Positions 52,501-63,650 are shown, counted from the first letter of the stretch. The stretch is DNA of 64,000 bases from Pseudoips prasinana (GCA_951640165.1 OX621258.1:5913501-5977500); one strand, 5' to 3'. The notes: generated from the letters alone by a model not told the origin. Translations and numbers: made by a program.

Positions 52501-52664
52501 AACAGAACCAAATATATATAGCAAAATCATGGGTTTTTAATCACATATACTTTAAAAAGCGCTTGTAAATAGTCGGCACATGATTGTACTATTATATAAT
52601 TAGTAAATCATAAGCTAACTACACATAATTCTAGGCGTGTGGTTTCCGGTCCAAAAATAATAAC

Positions 52665-52870
52665 AGGACCACCCGTGGGTGTCGTAAAAGGCAACTAAGG
52701 GATACAACAGCGCCACCTGTGTAATAGCGACCACCTAACTACGGTCGCCAATTGGCATACCAAGCCCCACCGGGCTTTTACTTCGGGATACCCCTCCAAA
52801 CGGTAACGTTCTTTGTGGCAACCTTTGCTTATATCCTGCAGTGGATATGAGCAAAGGTTTAGGATAGGAT
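52665..52870 (+). repeat. R6 retroposon fragment with terminal hairpin
   Basis: ACCCGTGGGTGTCGTAAAAG, GGCAACTAAGGGATACAAC and CCCCTCCAAACGGTAACG. Ends in AACCTTTGCTTATATCC / GGATATGAGCAAAGGTT (52820-52836, 52843-52859; one mismatch). Confidence 0.7.
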
Positions 52871-53174
52871 TAAATAAATCACATTTGACATCTGTCAGTT
52901 AGGTACCAGTAAAGTGAATTGTAAAATGACCTTATTTGGTCATTATTACAATAAAGATAAATCGTAATTGAAAAAAATTAAGCAAATGTGCAGTTCTAAC
53001 TACGAAAATATAAATAATATTCTATGCGCCGGTTAAGGTTGTTGAATTTTGATGAAGTGTATCATCCCTATCACAATTCATGATACAGGTAGATATTTAG
53101 ATCTGTGATATACATATATCGGGGATAATAGAGACAGAAACAAACTGTTGCATGTATGGATATTGTCACATCAC
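52871..53174. other. Spacer
   Basis: No feature recognised. Confidence 0.4.
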
Positions 53175-53405
53175 CAGCCTGATATCAACCACAGCTGAAT
53201 ACAGGCGTCCCCCAAAGGTTTCTAATGTTGAAATTTGGAGGGGTTTTGCCTTAGTCACCGCGCTTGGCGAGCAAGTTGGCGACCGCAGCTAGGTGGTTGC
53301 TAGTACACAGAAGGCGCTGCTGCCCGACTACCTGGTGTATCCCTTAGCCCACGGGATAGTTGGAGGTGGCCCTGTTATTGTTTCTAGGCCGGAAACCACA
53401 CCGAT
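53175..53405 (-). repeat. R6 retroposon, longest copy
   Basis: CAGCCTGATATCAACCACAG through AGTACACAGAAGGCGCTGC and TACCTGGTGTATCCCTTAG to GGCCGGAAACCACACC. Confidence 0.7.
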
Positions 53406-53462
53406 GCATATTGTTCTGTATCCCAATTCACTTTGGAATATCTACTTACCCCGTTTTACCTT

Positions 53463-53580
53463 ATTTCATCACCATCATCATATCAGCCGAAAGATGCCCA
53501 CTGCTGGACAAAGGCCTCCCCCAAAGAATTCCACAATTGCCAGTTTTGTACTATCCAGCGACTTCCAGACCTTATTTTTA
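53463..53580 (-). repeat. RTE-like LINE 3' end with ATC-type tail
   Basis: CATCACCATCATCATATCAG, CCGAAAGATGCCCACTGCTG and GGACAAAGGCCTCCCCCAAAG. Confidence 0.75.
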
Positions 53581-55081
53581 ATCATCTATAATTCATATAA
53601 AGATTATATTGCATTCAATTTTATTCGGAAAATCCCATTTATCATTTTAACCCAACATAAATTAGTTTGAAACTAAACTAACCAAAACTAAATGTTTCTA
53701 ATTCAGAACGACATAGAAAAAAAATAATTAAAAAAATATAAACGCATCGGAAGTGCGCCATAAATCTTGTGACGTTTCGGTCGAAAGTACACTCTATTAA
53801 ACAAAGATGGCTGCGTGAATACGAAATTTGAATGAATTTTAATTTTGTAACAACACGGTAATTGTATTGTTGGTATTCATAAAAAATAGCATTTTTCCTG
53901 TGTTCATGATTTCAAAAGGTTTTATTATAGAAAAGAGGGAAAGAATAACAGTTTTTATATTAGTGTAATTGTTTGTGTGAGTGTTCCTTTGTTGCTTTCA
54001 TTGAGAAGCTCGTAAATAAATACTCATTGAATAAATACTCTATATATTAAGTTGAAGAGCGTATCGAGTAATCTTTTGAACTTATTTCGTCTTTGTCTCA
54101 TTAAGTATTAATGTAACAAGTGTTTACTTAGACGTAGATAAAAGCCAAGAATGTTAACGTCCGTTCTATAGGACATTATAGCATCCATTAAAAAAATATG
54201 TACCTACTACCAGATTGTTGTTTTTAATTATATATTTTGCACATGAATAATTTTCAAAAAGTTGCTTTGAAAGCTGTTTTGACTGCCTCAATATTTCTCT
54301 AGTGGATGTTTGCTAAAGCTTTCACGCCATCATTCACAAAATACCGCATCATTCAAAATTAACCCAGCACATTTTTTTGACAGAAAAATCCAAATAACAC
54401 CTTTTGACTTCACCCGTGATTTGAACCCAGGTCGTAATTTTCAGCGGTTCATACGTGGAAGCGTAATCTAGTGGAAACTAGACCAACAAGTTAGTAAGCA
54501 TTTTAATAGCAAACTATAATAAAAACAAACAGAAACCTATCAAATAATCCCTCAAGTCAAAACCAGAGACAAAGTAACAAAGCTCTTTTTATCCGATTTA
54601 ACTCAAAAGGTCACTAACAACAATGCAAGTGAAAACTAAAGATTAATCACTGACTTTCACTGCAGTCAAGTGCTAATTGTGCTACATTGCGTTACGTTTA
54701 GTGCTACGATGTGCTAGCGTAGATTATCCGTAGTAATTAGCGTGTTATCAAGTTCTATGTCGTTTAGCGTGGATTAGTGAAGTTTTCGGAATGTTTACGG
54801 AAGATAGTATTTCTAACCAAGATTAAAGACCGCCGACTTCATCTTGAAGAAGACTTGTACCTTCTTAACTTATTTCTGTGTACTACTAACAACCCGTACT
54901 AACCCTAGTTTCGTAATAAAATTATGGACTATATCTGTCATTGTATATATATAAGTCTGAAATAAAGATTAAATTAAATTAACTACTCAAACATTTTCCC
55001 CATCGCAAGGATTATAGAAATCTTTGTATCATGAACACGATTATTTGTTTTATAAGTATATCCGGGTATAACTTATCTATT
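53581..55081. other. AT-rich DNA with one SINE-E scrap
   Basis: ACCCGTGATTTGAACCCAGG at 54412-54431 marks an antisense SINE-E fragment (about 54408-54480). CTGAAATAAAGATTAAATTAA near 54956 may be a LINE 3' end. Nothing else recognised. Confidence 0.45.
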
Positions 55082-55260
55082 ACTAGCTGTGCCCCGCGGT
55101 TTTACCCGCCTTAGATTTTATAAATTATAGCCTATGTTTTATTCGGATATATAAGCTATATTACTACAAAGTTTCGTCAAAATCCGTCCGGTACTTTTTG
55201 CGTGAAAGAGTAAAGAACACTCACACATTAACAAACTTTCGCCTTAATATTAGTGTGATA
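55082..55260 (-). mobile_element. Helitron-like repeat, full length
   Basis: ACTAGCTGTGCCCCGCGG to CGCCTTAATATTAGTGTGATA. Confidence 0.85.
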
Positions 55261-55372
55261 TTTAGGTATTTAGAAATATATAAGTATGTTTACTAGTTGT
55301 CTGGATGCCATAGTACAGGTCTGTCTAGTTTGGGATCAGATGGCAGTTTGTTAGTTGTCCCAAGACATTAGT
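55261..55372 (+). mobile_element. SINE-C 3' part
   Basis: TAGAAATATATAAGTATGTT ... TTGGGATCAGATGGCAG ... TTGTCCCAAGACATTA; directly abuts the helitron-like repeat. Confidence 0.65.
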
Positions 55373-55925
55373 TTGTTATTTTATTTGTTTACTTATTATT
55401 TGATTAGTCATTCTTTCATAAAATGTTTATTTTATATTTCCTTATTCAATTACTGGTATCTTTAAAAGGTATTTACTATTTATTATGAGTCAATCTCTTA
55501 GTATCCATTTGTGGTTACAAATTAATTAACTATTACGAGTAGGTATAATATCAACTCATTCATGCTTATGTAAACATACCATTTGAAACGTGCATAAAAT
55601 ATAAATGCAACAACAGCATGTCAATAGTGATATTTGTAAGAAAATCTTTCATATTTTACAACGTTACGATTGATACGCTGTTACTCGTAATATAGTTAAC
55701 TATGCTCTTTGGCACTGTTTCCATTAACAAGTTACTAACGGCAATAGTTAAATAAAATACTAAGAAAAAATAGAGCTAGAAAACGGCTCTGACGCACTCG
55801 AAATTTTCAATGTGAAGCCACGAGTACAGCGCGTGGCACTGAGGAATAGAATTTGTAGCAATCTTCAATGGTCAAACCAACTATCCCGAACGATGGATCA
55901 TCAGACCGCACTCACAGAGGGTATT
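55373..55925. other. Spacer
   Basis: No feature recognised. Confidence 0.4.
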
Positions 55926-55929
55926 TATT

Positions 55930-56225
55930 TATGCAAGGTATTGGAACGAAGTTCCTTATCGCGCGTTGTGAAAGGGGGCTAGACGGAAAAAATTCTTACG
56001 AAAAGTTGTCACAACACTTTTTGCAGCTGTGCGGCGTGCGCATGTTTCTCTGTCTGTCTCTCTCTCTCTCTTATAGAAAGCAAGCCAGATATTTTCATTT
56101 CTATTTCGCATTGAACAGTGTGGTGTCGCGACGATTATTTTTGTTGAGTGTATACAGGTTTTTTGTACATAATAAATAATAAGAAATAACTTCGTTCCAT
56201 CCGGGTGTCTCTTGACACCTCTCAA
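55930..56225. repeat. Candidate element with partial inverted ends
   Basis: TTGGAACGAAGTTCCTTATC near the left and AAATAACTTCGTTCCATCCG near the right are partly inverted. A CT-rich run (56044-56078) lies inside. No coding match, and no second copy in the window. Confidence 0.4.
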
Positions 56226-56419
56226 GTTTTTATTTTTTTTCTATTAGTTGTTGATCAATACAGAGAAGCGAAGAGTTCAAACTTGACCCTCTCATGTAAC
56301 TATCCGTCAGGAACCGCCCTCATGGTCTGAACTCCAAAGAGGGTAACCTCTCATACAGGTTACATAGTTTGTAGATAATTTGCTTGATGCATGGAGCCTT
56401 ACTTGTTATTATAGTCCGG

Positions 56420-56690
56420 TACTTATTTACTTATCATATGGGCAGTGGTTACCCTAGTGTCAGAGCTGTTCAAGCCGCCCATAGGCCTCTCTCATGGCTT
56501 AATGACTGTTGACTTTTTGCCACTACTGGCACCGACTGCATAACGTGCCGTCCGAAGCACGGAGACGCTCAGAAATCAAACCATCACCCATCTATGGACT
56601 GACGGCGAGCCTAGTTACTTAACCTCGCCAATCACTTACGTAACTTACGTGACGGACAGAGAAAATGGCTATGAACGCCTCACATAGCGT
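56420..56690 (-). mobile_element. 5S-derived SINE
   Basis: TTACTTATCATATGGGCAG, GTGCCGTCCGAAGCACGG, then ATCACCCATCTATGGACTG (C box, partly deleted) and TTACTTAACCTCGCCAATC. Confidence 0.75.
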
Positions 56691-56851
56691 GACGGACAAA
56701 AAGCAGGGGCAGTGGAAACGGTTTCTATGTGTCATACGACAACAAGAATGCGGAACAAATGTTCAATAAGCTTTATTGGAGATGACTTACAACGCAGTAA
56801 TGGCTGACTGGGAAACATATTCCCACTGCGTTGTGTAAACTTGTCATAAAT

Positions 56852-57002
56852 AAATAATAACCTGGACATTATTCACGCATGGCCATTTGAGCTTGTACTA
56901 TGAGAACCAGATAATTGATATACTACATATACTACTTTGTTTTTGTAAATACATACCTAAATAGATAATTACACCCAGACTCAGTACAAACATATATGTT
57001 CA
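56852..57002 (-). mobile_element. SINE-B, head lost, internal deletion
   Basis: ATAACCTGGACATTATTCACG then TTGAGCTTGTACTATGAG, missing the AAACTAAGCAG segment. Confidence 0.65.
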
Positions 57003-57018
57003 TTGTTGTATTATGTTA

Positions 57019-57140
57019 TAATAATAATAATATCCTGGGACATTATTCACACAACGCCATCTGATCCCAAACTAAGCAGCGCTTGTACTATGGAAACTAT
57101 ACACTACGTTTCTTTTGTAAATACATACTTATATATCTCG
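57019..57140 (-). mobile_element. SINE-B 3' part
   Basis: AATAATAATATCCTGGGACA ... GATCCCAAACTAAGCAGCGC ... AAATACATACTTATATA. Confidence 0.7.
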
Positions 57141-57310
57141 CTCGCGGTCAGTCCATAGATGGGTGACCACCAAAGTGGTTTAATTTCTGAGCGTCTCCGT
57201 GCTTCGGAGGGCACATTAAGCTGACGGTCCTGGTTGTAGTCATTAGACAACAGTCGTTAAGCCATGTCGGAGGCCTACTGGGCGGCTTGAACAACTCAGA
57301 TGATGTACGT
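57141..57310 (+). mobile_element. 5S-derived SINE, sense, 5'-truncated
   Basis: GCTCGCGGTCAGTCCATAG and GATGGGTGACCACC open the copy in sense orientation, followed by CCGTGCTTCGGAGGGCACA and GGGCGGCTTGAACAACTC. Shows the 5S-like box without needing reverse complement. Confidence 0.8.
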
Positions 57311-57707
57311 AATGTCTGGGTTAACTTACTCTTTTCCCGTCCTCTGGAATCAAATGATGTATAATTACCTGCAACAAAAATGAAAACTTAATTTAATAAC
57401 ATATTCATTCTACAGCAACACTAGGCCTGACGCACTCGACACTTTCTAGGCAACGATACAAGTACATCAGCAAAACATTAGATTAAATTCCCCTTTTATG
57501 TATATTTCCGATTATACATAATTACTGTTGCGGGCGTGGTCATAAAAAAATCATGCTTATATTTTTAATCACTTTCTTCTCATGATCCTTGGGGAGAAGC
57601 TAGTCGAGGACAGAAACGGATTATGCTCAGGATCGATGGCTTTACAAGACACTGGGGTGTAATACTGACAACTTCCAAGCTCCGCACTAACCGTCCTAAT
57701 CTCCCTA
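57311..57707. other. Unannotated DNA
   Basis: The part from about 57570 probably belongs to the LINE remnant that follows, but has no readable frame. Confidence 0.4.
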
Positions 57708-58025
57708 CTAAGAAATTTTCTTAACGGAAAAGACTTCTTCTCTGTCGTTACGCTCTTGGCAGAGCGGTCGTGGTTGCTTTGAGGCACTCACGTCGGTAGT
57801 AAAGGTGGACACAGCTTTCCGCAAGATCTCCCGCCATCTCTCTCTGTTGGCGGACTGTCTTGTGCAGTCAGATACGCAGCTTCCTACTGCAGATTTCACT
57901 TAGTCAGTCCAGCGCATAGGTGATCTGCCACGCGATCTGGTTCCCTCCACTTTTCTTTGTACAACCAGTCGTTCTATGGAGTCGTTATCCAGTCTAGAGA
58001 CGTGTCCGAAGTACTGCAGTAAGTG
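57708..58025 (-). pseudogene. LINE ORF2 C-terminal remnant with one in-frame stop
   Basis: Minus strand reads HLLQYFGHVSRLDNDSIERL, a basic RSRGR, then MRWTD-stop-VKSAVG, RERWREILRKAV and a divergent tail to a stop at 57708. This is the same C-terminal region as in 318-656 but from another family. The TAA at 57900-57902 stands where Gln is usual. Confidence 0.75.
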
Positions 58026-58719
58026 ACCATACTATGGCCGATAGAAACGTTTAATATATTATAATTTACTTGACAAGTACCAGAGTATGTTAATACCCAA
58101 GTGCTGAATAAATTTCATTATTTCATACCATGACGATATAAACATAGTTTTTTTATATTTTATTTTTGGATAACACTTTATTTATTTTTTATTTATTTAA
58201 TCAAAATACACAAATATTCTTAAATCTATCCTAATATTACAGTGTAATATAAACCAGTATTGGTTAGTTACATACATATCTGCCGTAGCCCTTATGACCT
58301 CACTATGATAAATAAATTAGCACTGTACTCTATTGGTCGGCATCGTGAACTATGGTGTACATAACTCATGTACGACAATTAGACCGATCGGCGTAAATTG
58401 GGTCTCAAACTATATGGGAACTACTATTGGAGTTGTTGTATTGGTAGGTGAGTTTTGGGTGACGTGAGTTTGGAACGAGATGATATAGACTAAATTATGA
58501 TACCTACCTACTTAAAATTATTTTAGAGCGCTTAATGCAAATAATAATAATATACATATAATAGCGCTGTCGAGTTCTGAACCGAGGCGTGCACTGACTT
58601 TTCGGATTCTTGTGCATATTAGAAATTAATTATCTCGTATTTAAAACGGTGAAGGAAAATATTGCGTAGAAACCTGCATGCTTGAGAGTTCTCCAGAATA
58701 TTCTTGATGGCATGTGAAG
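58026..58719. other. AT-rich spacer
   Basis: No feature recognised. Confidence 0.4.
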
Positions 58720-58812
58720 TCTGCCAACCTGCAGTAGGCCGACGTGGTGGATGGCCTGTCCCATCTCATTGTGAGAGGAGGCCTTTGCTCTGCAGTGGGA
58801 CAGTATTAGGCT
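58720..58812 (+). repeat. LINE 3' end
   Basis: AAGTCTGCCAACCTGCAGTAG, GCCGACGTGGTGGATGGCC and CTCTGCAGTGGGACAGTATT; a common lepidopteran LINE terminus, recognised from memory. Confidence 0.6.
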
Positions 58813-59846
58813 TCATAATCAATAACTAGGTACCTACATAATCATATTTTTTATCTTTTTCTAAATAAGGTTAAAGTAACTGTAAGTTTGCCAAAAAAAG
58901 CTTTAGTTAAATTTTAATATTTGAGAATATCCTCTGTTTTAATTAGTTTGCAAAACTTAGTAAAAATGCAGATAATGTTTTCTTTCACACTAGGCGGGTG
59001 CCGACCAGTATATACATTGGATTTTTATATTTTGAAACGAATTTAACTTATAAAACGACGCCACTAACTATATTTCAAATATACTATTTTCGACTCATTA
59101 CTCGAAGCTAACTATAGTTCTCAAGAATTCAATTCGAAAACAACTAGTACGTGACATCTAACCATAAAACTCATAGATCTAACATTTGGTACAAAACGAC
59201 AAATAAATTGAGCAAACTCAATTGGCCTGATATGGGCCTTATAGGGGACTGTGTCACGTCTCTATTAGCTAAACGTGCCTGCTAAAGCCCATATTGAAAA
59301 ATTGCAAACCCGTATTGTGATGGCCAATAGTTTTAATGGGTTTCTGTGGTAATGTGTGGGGTTAGAAATTAAATGGGTAGTAAATAAATATTGCAAGTGC
59401 GGGGTATTTAAATTATTGCGCGGTAAGAATGCTTTGGTGACACCTGTCAATTTAGACATGTTTACGTCAAATTTCAGCAAAGGAGACCATTCTTTTTGGG
59501 CCCACTGGCAACGGTTACGTATATTGATCACATCAATCTTAAAAAGTATAGCGAAATTATTACAACAAATGAGTTCAAACTTGTAAAGATATGTAACCGG
59601 AATCAAAAATCATTAAAAAAAAAGTACTTTTTTGATATTCGGTTACGGCTCGCCGCCATTTATACAAAATTTTTTTTGTATGTTATGGCGAGGATTGCCA
59701 GCTTTTAGGGAATTCATTAATTTTCAGGAAATTAGATTTGATTTGTAGCCTTCTGGCACGTGAACTGTTTAGCTCCATAACAATTAAATTGTTGCGATAT
59801 CATACCTATGTAAATATATATAAAACGGATGGGAAGAATAATATTA
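58813..59846. other. AT-rich DNA flanking mariner B
   Basis: One imperfect hairpin at 59590-59647 (GTAACCGGAATCAAAAA / TTTTTTGATATTCGGTTAC). TTTTTGGGCCCACTGGC at 59496 resembles TTTTGGTGGGCCCATTGGC at 61691. Confidence 0.5.
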
Positions 59847-61128
59847 GGTCTTTACCTATGAAATTGCCGTTCTGCAGTACTGGCCATTTCAAATCAAAAT
59901 AATTTTTGTTTGGCTAAGAATTCTAATTTCAAATTAATTTTATTTTAAAAACATGGATTCTTTTTTCCAAAAGTAGTCATTTCTTTATTGATTAGTGTTA
60001 CATTTTCATCGCATTTCAATCTTTTTCGTCATCATGGATACGTTAAAAATTCGAGTAATTATGGAATATGAGTACCGTCGTGGCAGCAACGCGGCACAAG
60101 CGGCACGCAACATCAACGACGTTTACGGAGCTAACACTACAAACCAACGCACCACCTGTTATTGGTTTGCTCGCTTCCGTTCTGGAAATTTCGACCTGAA
60201 AAATGAACCTCGCGGTCGTCCGAAGACTTTGGTCGACAATGACGAATTAAAGGCGGTTGTGGAAGCTGATGATACACAATCTACGGCTGAATTAGCAGCA
60301 GCTTTCGACGTTAGCGTCAAAACAATATTGGTCCATTTGCGTCAAATTGGCAAGGTAAAAAAGCTTGACAAATGGGTGCCCCACGAACTCAATGATCGCC
60401 AGCGCGAAGTACGCGTCGAGACGTGCCTTGCACTGCTCAACAGACACACAAATGAAGGAATTTTGAACCGCATTGTTACCTGCGATGAAAAATGGATTCT
60501 GTTTGATAACCGCAAGCGCTCAGCAAGTTGGTTGGATCCTGGTTCAGCACCTAAACAATGCCCTAAACGAAAACTTACCCCTAGAAAAGTGATGGTCACT
60601 GTTTGGTGGTCTAGCGCCGGTGTGATTCATCACAGCTTCTTACCAAACGGGGTGCTCATTACTGCAGATGTGTACTGTGAAGAACTGAGCACAATGATGG
60701 AGAAGCTGGCGCATCTCCAACCAGCATTGGTCAATCGCTCGTCTCCGCTGCTCCTGCACGACAACGCGCGACCTCATACTGCACAGCAGACGGTCTCCAA
60801 GTTGCAAGAACTGGGGTTGGAAGCTCTCCGTCATCCGCCCTACTCACCAGACCTTGCGCCTACAGACTACTACTTTTTCCAGAATTTGGATAACTTCTTG
60901 GCGGGAAAAAAATTCAATACCCGAGAGGCAGTACAAAATGCCTTTGAAGAATTTGTTGCCTCCCGTCCAGCTGATTTCTTTAAGAAGGGCATCAATAAAC
61001 TGCCACTGCGATGGCAAAGATGCATTGATTGCATGGGTGATTACTTCGATTAATACAAATAAAAAAATTCATGAAAAAAATTCGTTTAAATTTTTTCATA
61101 CAAAACGGCAATTTCATAGGTAAAGACC
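59847..61128 (+). mobile_element. Mariner element B, complete, 1282 bp
   Basis: Same ends and length as element A, opposite orientation, flanked by TA at 59845-59846 and 61129-61130. Different flanks show an independent insertion. Confidence 0.95.
59995..61053 (+). CDS. Mariner transposase B, intact, 352 aa (339 aa from Met14)
   Basis: Identical to transposase A except Leu221 and Pro337. DD34D residues D164, D256 and D291 and the WVPHEL linker are all present. Met14 at 60034 is the likelier start. Pro337 lies in the C-terminal KGINKLPLRW stretch, where A has Leu; as related proteins have a non-Pro residue there by memory, B may be the more impaired copy. Confidence 0.95.
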   Translation: MLHFHRISIFFVIMDTLKIRVIMEYEYRRGSNAAQAARNINDVYGANTTNQRTTCYWFARFRSGNFDLKNEPRGRPKTLVDNDELKAVVEADDTQSTAELAAAFDVSVKTILVHLRQIGKVKKLDKWVPHELNDRQREVRVETCLALLNRHTNEGILNRIVTCDEKWILFDNRKRSASWLDPGSAPKQCPKRKLTPRKVMVTVWWSSAGVIHHSFLPNGVLITADVYCEELSTMMEKLAHLQPALVNRSSPLLLHDNARPHTAQQTVSKLQELGLEALRHPPYSPDLAPTDYYFFQNLDNFLAGKKFNTREAVQNAFEEFVASRPADFFKKGINKLPLRWQRCIDCMGDYFD

Positions 61129-61130
61129 TA

Positions 61131-61432
61131 TTATGTAGTTCTCACAACAATGCATGTATAGTTATTTGAAGTGAAATAATCTTTAGCGGCGTAGTGCATT
61201 TTTCTTGGGATGGGTATAAAATGTTAAACTCACGTCAGGACATAATATTTCCAGTCCATTTATATACTTTTATCACAGATATGTACGGTTATGAATGGGA
61301 CAATCGAGGTATAATATAATGATCATTGGCAACCCTGAACACTTAACGTCACGTCACTCCTACATTTTCTTTATAATTGTGTGATTTTTTTTTTCTTAGT
61401 TTTTTCGTATTTCTTTGAAATATTTGTCGAAA
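61131..61432. other. Spacer, possible promoter of the small ORF
   Basis: AACGTCACGTCACTCCTAC (61347-61365) and a T-rich run precede the ORF at 61433. No TATA box or initiator can be assigned with confidence. Confidence 0.35.
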
Positions 61433-61606
61433 ATGGCTTCAATACGTTCAACTCTTAGCGAACAGAACCGTTGTGTCAGTTGTGCTGTACGGTTTCAACG
61501 CAATGTGCAAAGACAATTACTGTCCGAGAAAGCTGTAGTTCTGCGTCAACTTGCTACTATGTGGATTTCATGTTTAAATTGTCATATTTCTCAGGATTCC
61601 GGTTAG
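61433..61606 (+). CDS. Small hypothetical ORF with two CxxC pairs, 57 aa
   Basis: ATG at 61433 opens a frame with RCVSC (C14, C17) and ISCLNC (C47, C50), giving C-x2-C-x29-C-x2-C, the spacing of a possible small zinc site. Charged, helix-like residues (QRQLLSEKAVVLRQLATMW) lie between. Not recognised. It could be a first exon, a fragment of a transposon-encoded zinc domain or chance; no splice donor is obvious. CATATTTCTCAG near its end looks like an acceptor site. Confidence 0.3.
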   Translation: MASIRSTLSEQNRCVSCAVRFQRNVQRQLLSEKAVVLRQLATMWISCLNCHISQDSG

Positions 61607-61740
61607 ACATCCTAAAATTAATACTACCCCATTAATCTAGAGATCATAAGGAACATATTGACATAGGTATCATTAATAAACGCGAGAATTTTTGGTGGGC
61701 CCATTGGCCATAGAAAGAAGAAATGGTCTCTTTTCGAAGA

Positions 61741-62100
61741 GTCCGCATCCGCTACTAATCCAGGGCAGGCGCTCTGCTTTAAGCTACGAACGATACTGGT
61801 TGATCAGATTCAGGATTCCCTTGCTAACACCCTTGCGGAGGATTATCAATCGGCATTAATTTCTATCATGGCAGTAAACGAGGCAAAAGAGGTGTGTGTG
61901 AGACAAATGGAAATCCGTTGTCTCTGCCTACCCCTCTGGAAACAGGCGTGAGTCTTTGTATGTATGTATGTATGTATTCATTACTAGAATCATGGCCAAC
62001 TGATATGTTCACAGTTGAATGTGAAAGATCATATCACATTGAAATCGCTTTCCAAACTATAACATTTTGGGTATTTTACGCTATAAATTTCAAATAATCC
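61741..62100 (-). mobile_element. SINE-D interrupted by an RTE-like 3' end
   Basis: GGGCAGGCGCTCTGCTTTAAGC and AGCTACGAACGATAC match 16030-16065, and CATGGCCAACTGATATGTTC continues at 61991. The LINE end lies between. Confidence 0.7.
61868..61976 (+). repeat. RTE-like LINE 3' end inside SINE-D
   Basis: GCAGTAAACGAGGCAAAAGAG ... GGAAACAGGCGTGAGTC, then TATG repeats; the same end as 318-677. Confidence 0.75.
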
Positions 62101-62252
62101 TACACAACAATAACAAATTTATCTATTATAATTTTCGTCCTCTTTTTTTTAAGTCTCCTTCCGAGGATCTTCACAATTACCGGTCTAAATATTATTGTTA
62201 CATCTAGGTATAGATAAAATCTATTTAACACTAAAAGAAGAACATATTATAC

Positions 62253-62439
62253 ACTAGCAGCAACCCGCAGTTTTATCCGCGTAAAACTTTATAAATTATA
62301 GCCTATGTGTTAATCCAGGGTGTCAGCTAACTCCATACCAAATTTTATTAAAATCGCTCCAGCTGTTTAGACGTGAAGAAGTAACAAACATACACACTCA
62401 CACAGTCACAAACTTTCGCCTTTATAATATTAGTGTGAT
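62253..62439 (-). mobile_element. Helitron-like repeat, full length
   Basis: ACTAGCAGCAACCCGCAG to CGCCTTTATAATATTAGTG. Confidence 0.8.
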
Positions 62440-62459
62440 GTGATTAAAACCTTAAAAGT

Positions 62460-62525
62460 ATACAATGGGCGGTCTTATCCCAAAATGTGATCTCTCCCAG
62501 GCATCCAAGGTTCGCAGAATGGAGA
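62460..62525 (-). repeat. Jockey-like LINE 3' fragment
   Basis: ATACAATGGGCGGTCTTATC and TGATCTCTCCCAGGCA; antisense of 43736. Confidence 0.6.
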
Positions 62526-62588
62526 TATTAAGGGAGGCAATTGTTGGTGTACAGATACATTACAAATAGTACTTATAGGTCCACATAA

Positions 62589-62782
62589 TCCTACTAATAT
62601 TATAAATGCAATAGTTTGTGAGTATGGATATATAGATGTATGTATGTTTGTTACTCTTTCATAGAAAAACTACTGAATGGATTTTGATGAAAATTTGTAG
62701 TAATATACCTTATATATGCTAATAACACTTGGGCTATAATTCATAAAGTTTAACGCGGTTAAAACCGTGGGGCACAGCTAGT
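62589..62782 (+). mobile_element. Helitron-like repeat, full length
   Basis: CCTACTAATATTATAAATGC to GTGGGGCACAGCTAGT. Confidence 0.85.
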
Positions 62783-63139
62783 AAAATATAATTCTAACAC
62801 CGCTGTGTTAATATCATTGACTAATTGAAAGAAACTGCTTAAAGGTCAACCTCTAAGCCACAATCAGCATATTTCCTACTTACCTTTGCTACTTAACTTA
62901 ATCTTTATTACTTAACTAATATAAGTGACTGTTAACGAAGTTAAAAAGTTAAGTTTCCCTTGAATACTTGACCTCAAGCCCTTTACCTAACGGTTTCACT
63001 CACAGCGTTCGCTCATTTCTCATCTATTCATAGGACAGTCGTCGTCACGACAGTGGATACATTTGCATTACAATTATCACCCTTATAGTATGCAGAATAG
63101 AGACTCTGGTTAAGTCATTTTGACTTATATTATAGTGGA
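62783..63139. other. Spacer
   Basis: No feature recognised. Confidence 0.4.
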
Positions 63140-63270
63140 GAAACATGGGTGCACACTCTATTTCTTCACTCGTAATCCGATGGTTTTAACTATCCGATAC
63201 GACCGGGATCGATCAAGCGCAATACAACAGCTTAACGTGCTCTCCAAGGCACACAAGATACTGTCAATTC
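63140..63270 (-). mobile_element. SINE-E scrap
   Basis: GGTGCACACTCTATTTCTTCAC and CAGCTTAACGTGCTCTCCAAG resemble the family body; no head. Confidence 0.4.
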
Positions 63271-63409
63271 CTTCCCAGAAGAATGCCTAAATTATATTAA
63301 GTAACCGTTTACTTGTTAAGTAAAGAAGGCTTTCACTGACGGGCCCGTTGGCTTGGTCGGTAGATGCTTGTCTTTCATGCCGCAGGTCGTGGCTTTGATT
63401 ACCACCCAG

Positions 63410-63650
63410 GGGCTGTACCGGCTAAGTCGCCGAACATCGATTTCTTAAATGGCGTTCAAATAAATAAAGGTTAAAAATGACTTAATCAATCATTAAATCG
63501 GATTCAACGTTGATAATCGATTCCGGGACATTTATGACGTCACATGTGCTTATGGAAGCCGATTTAACGTTTGATTAAGTCATTTTTTACCTTTATTTAT
63601 TTGAACGCCATTTAAGAAATCGATGTTCGGCGACTTAGCCGGTAGAGCCC
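63410..63650. mobile_element. MITE-3, CAG target duplication
   Basis: 241 bp from GGGCTGTACCGGC to GCCGGTAGAGCCC, flanked by CAG at 63407-63409 and 63651-63653. SINE-B copies without insertion have a single CCCAGGACAG here. Confidence 0.9.
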
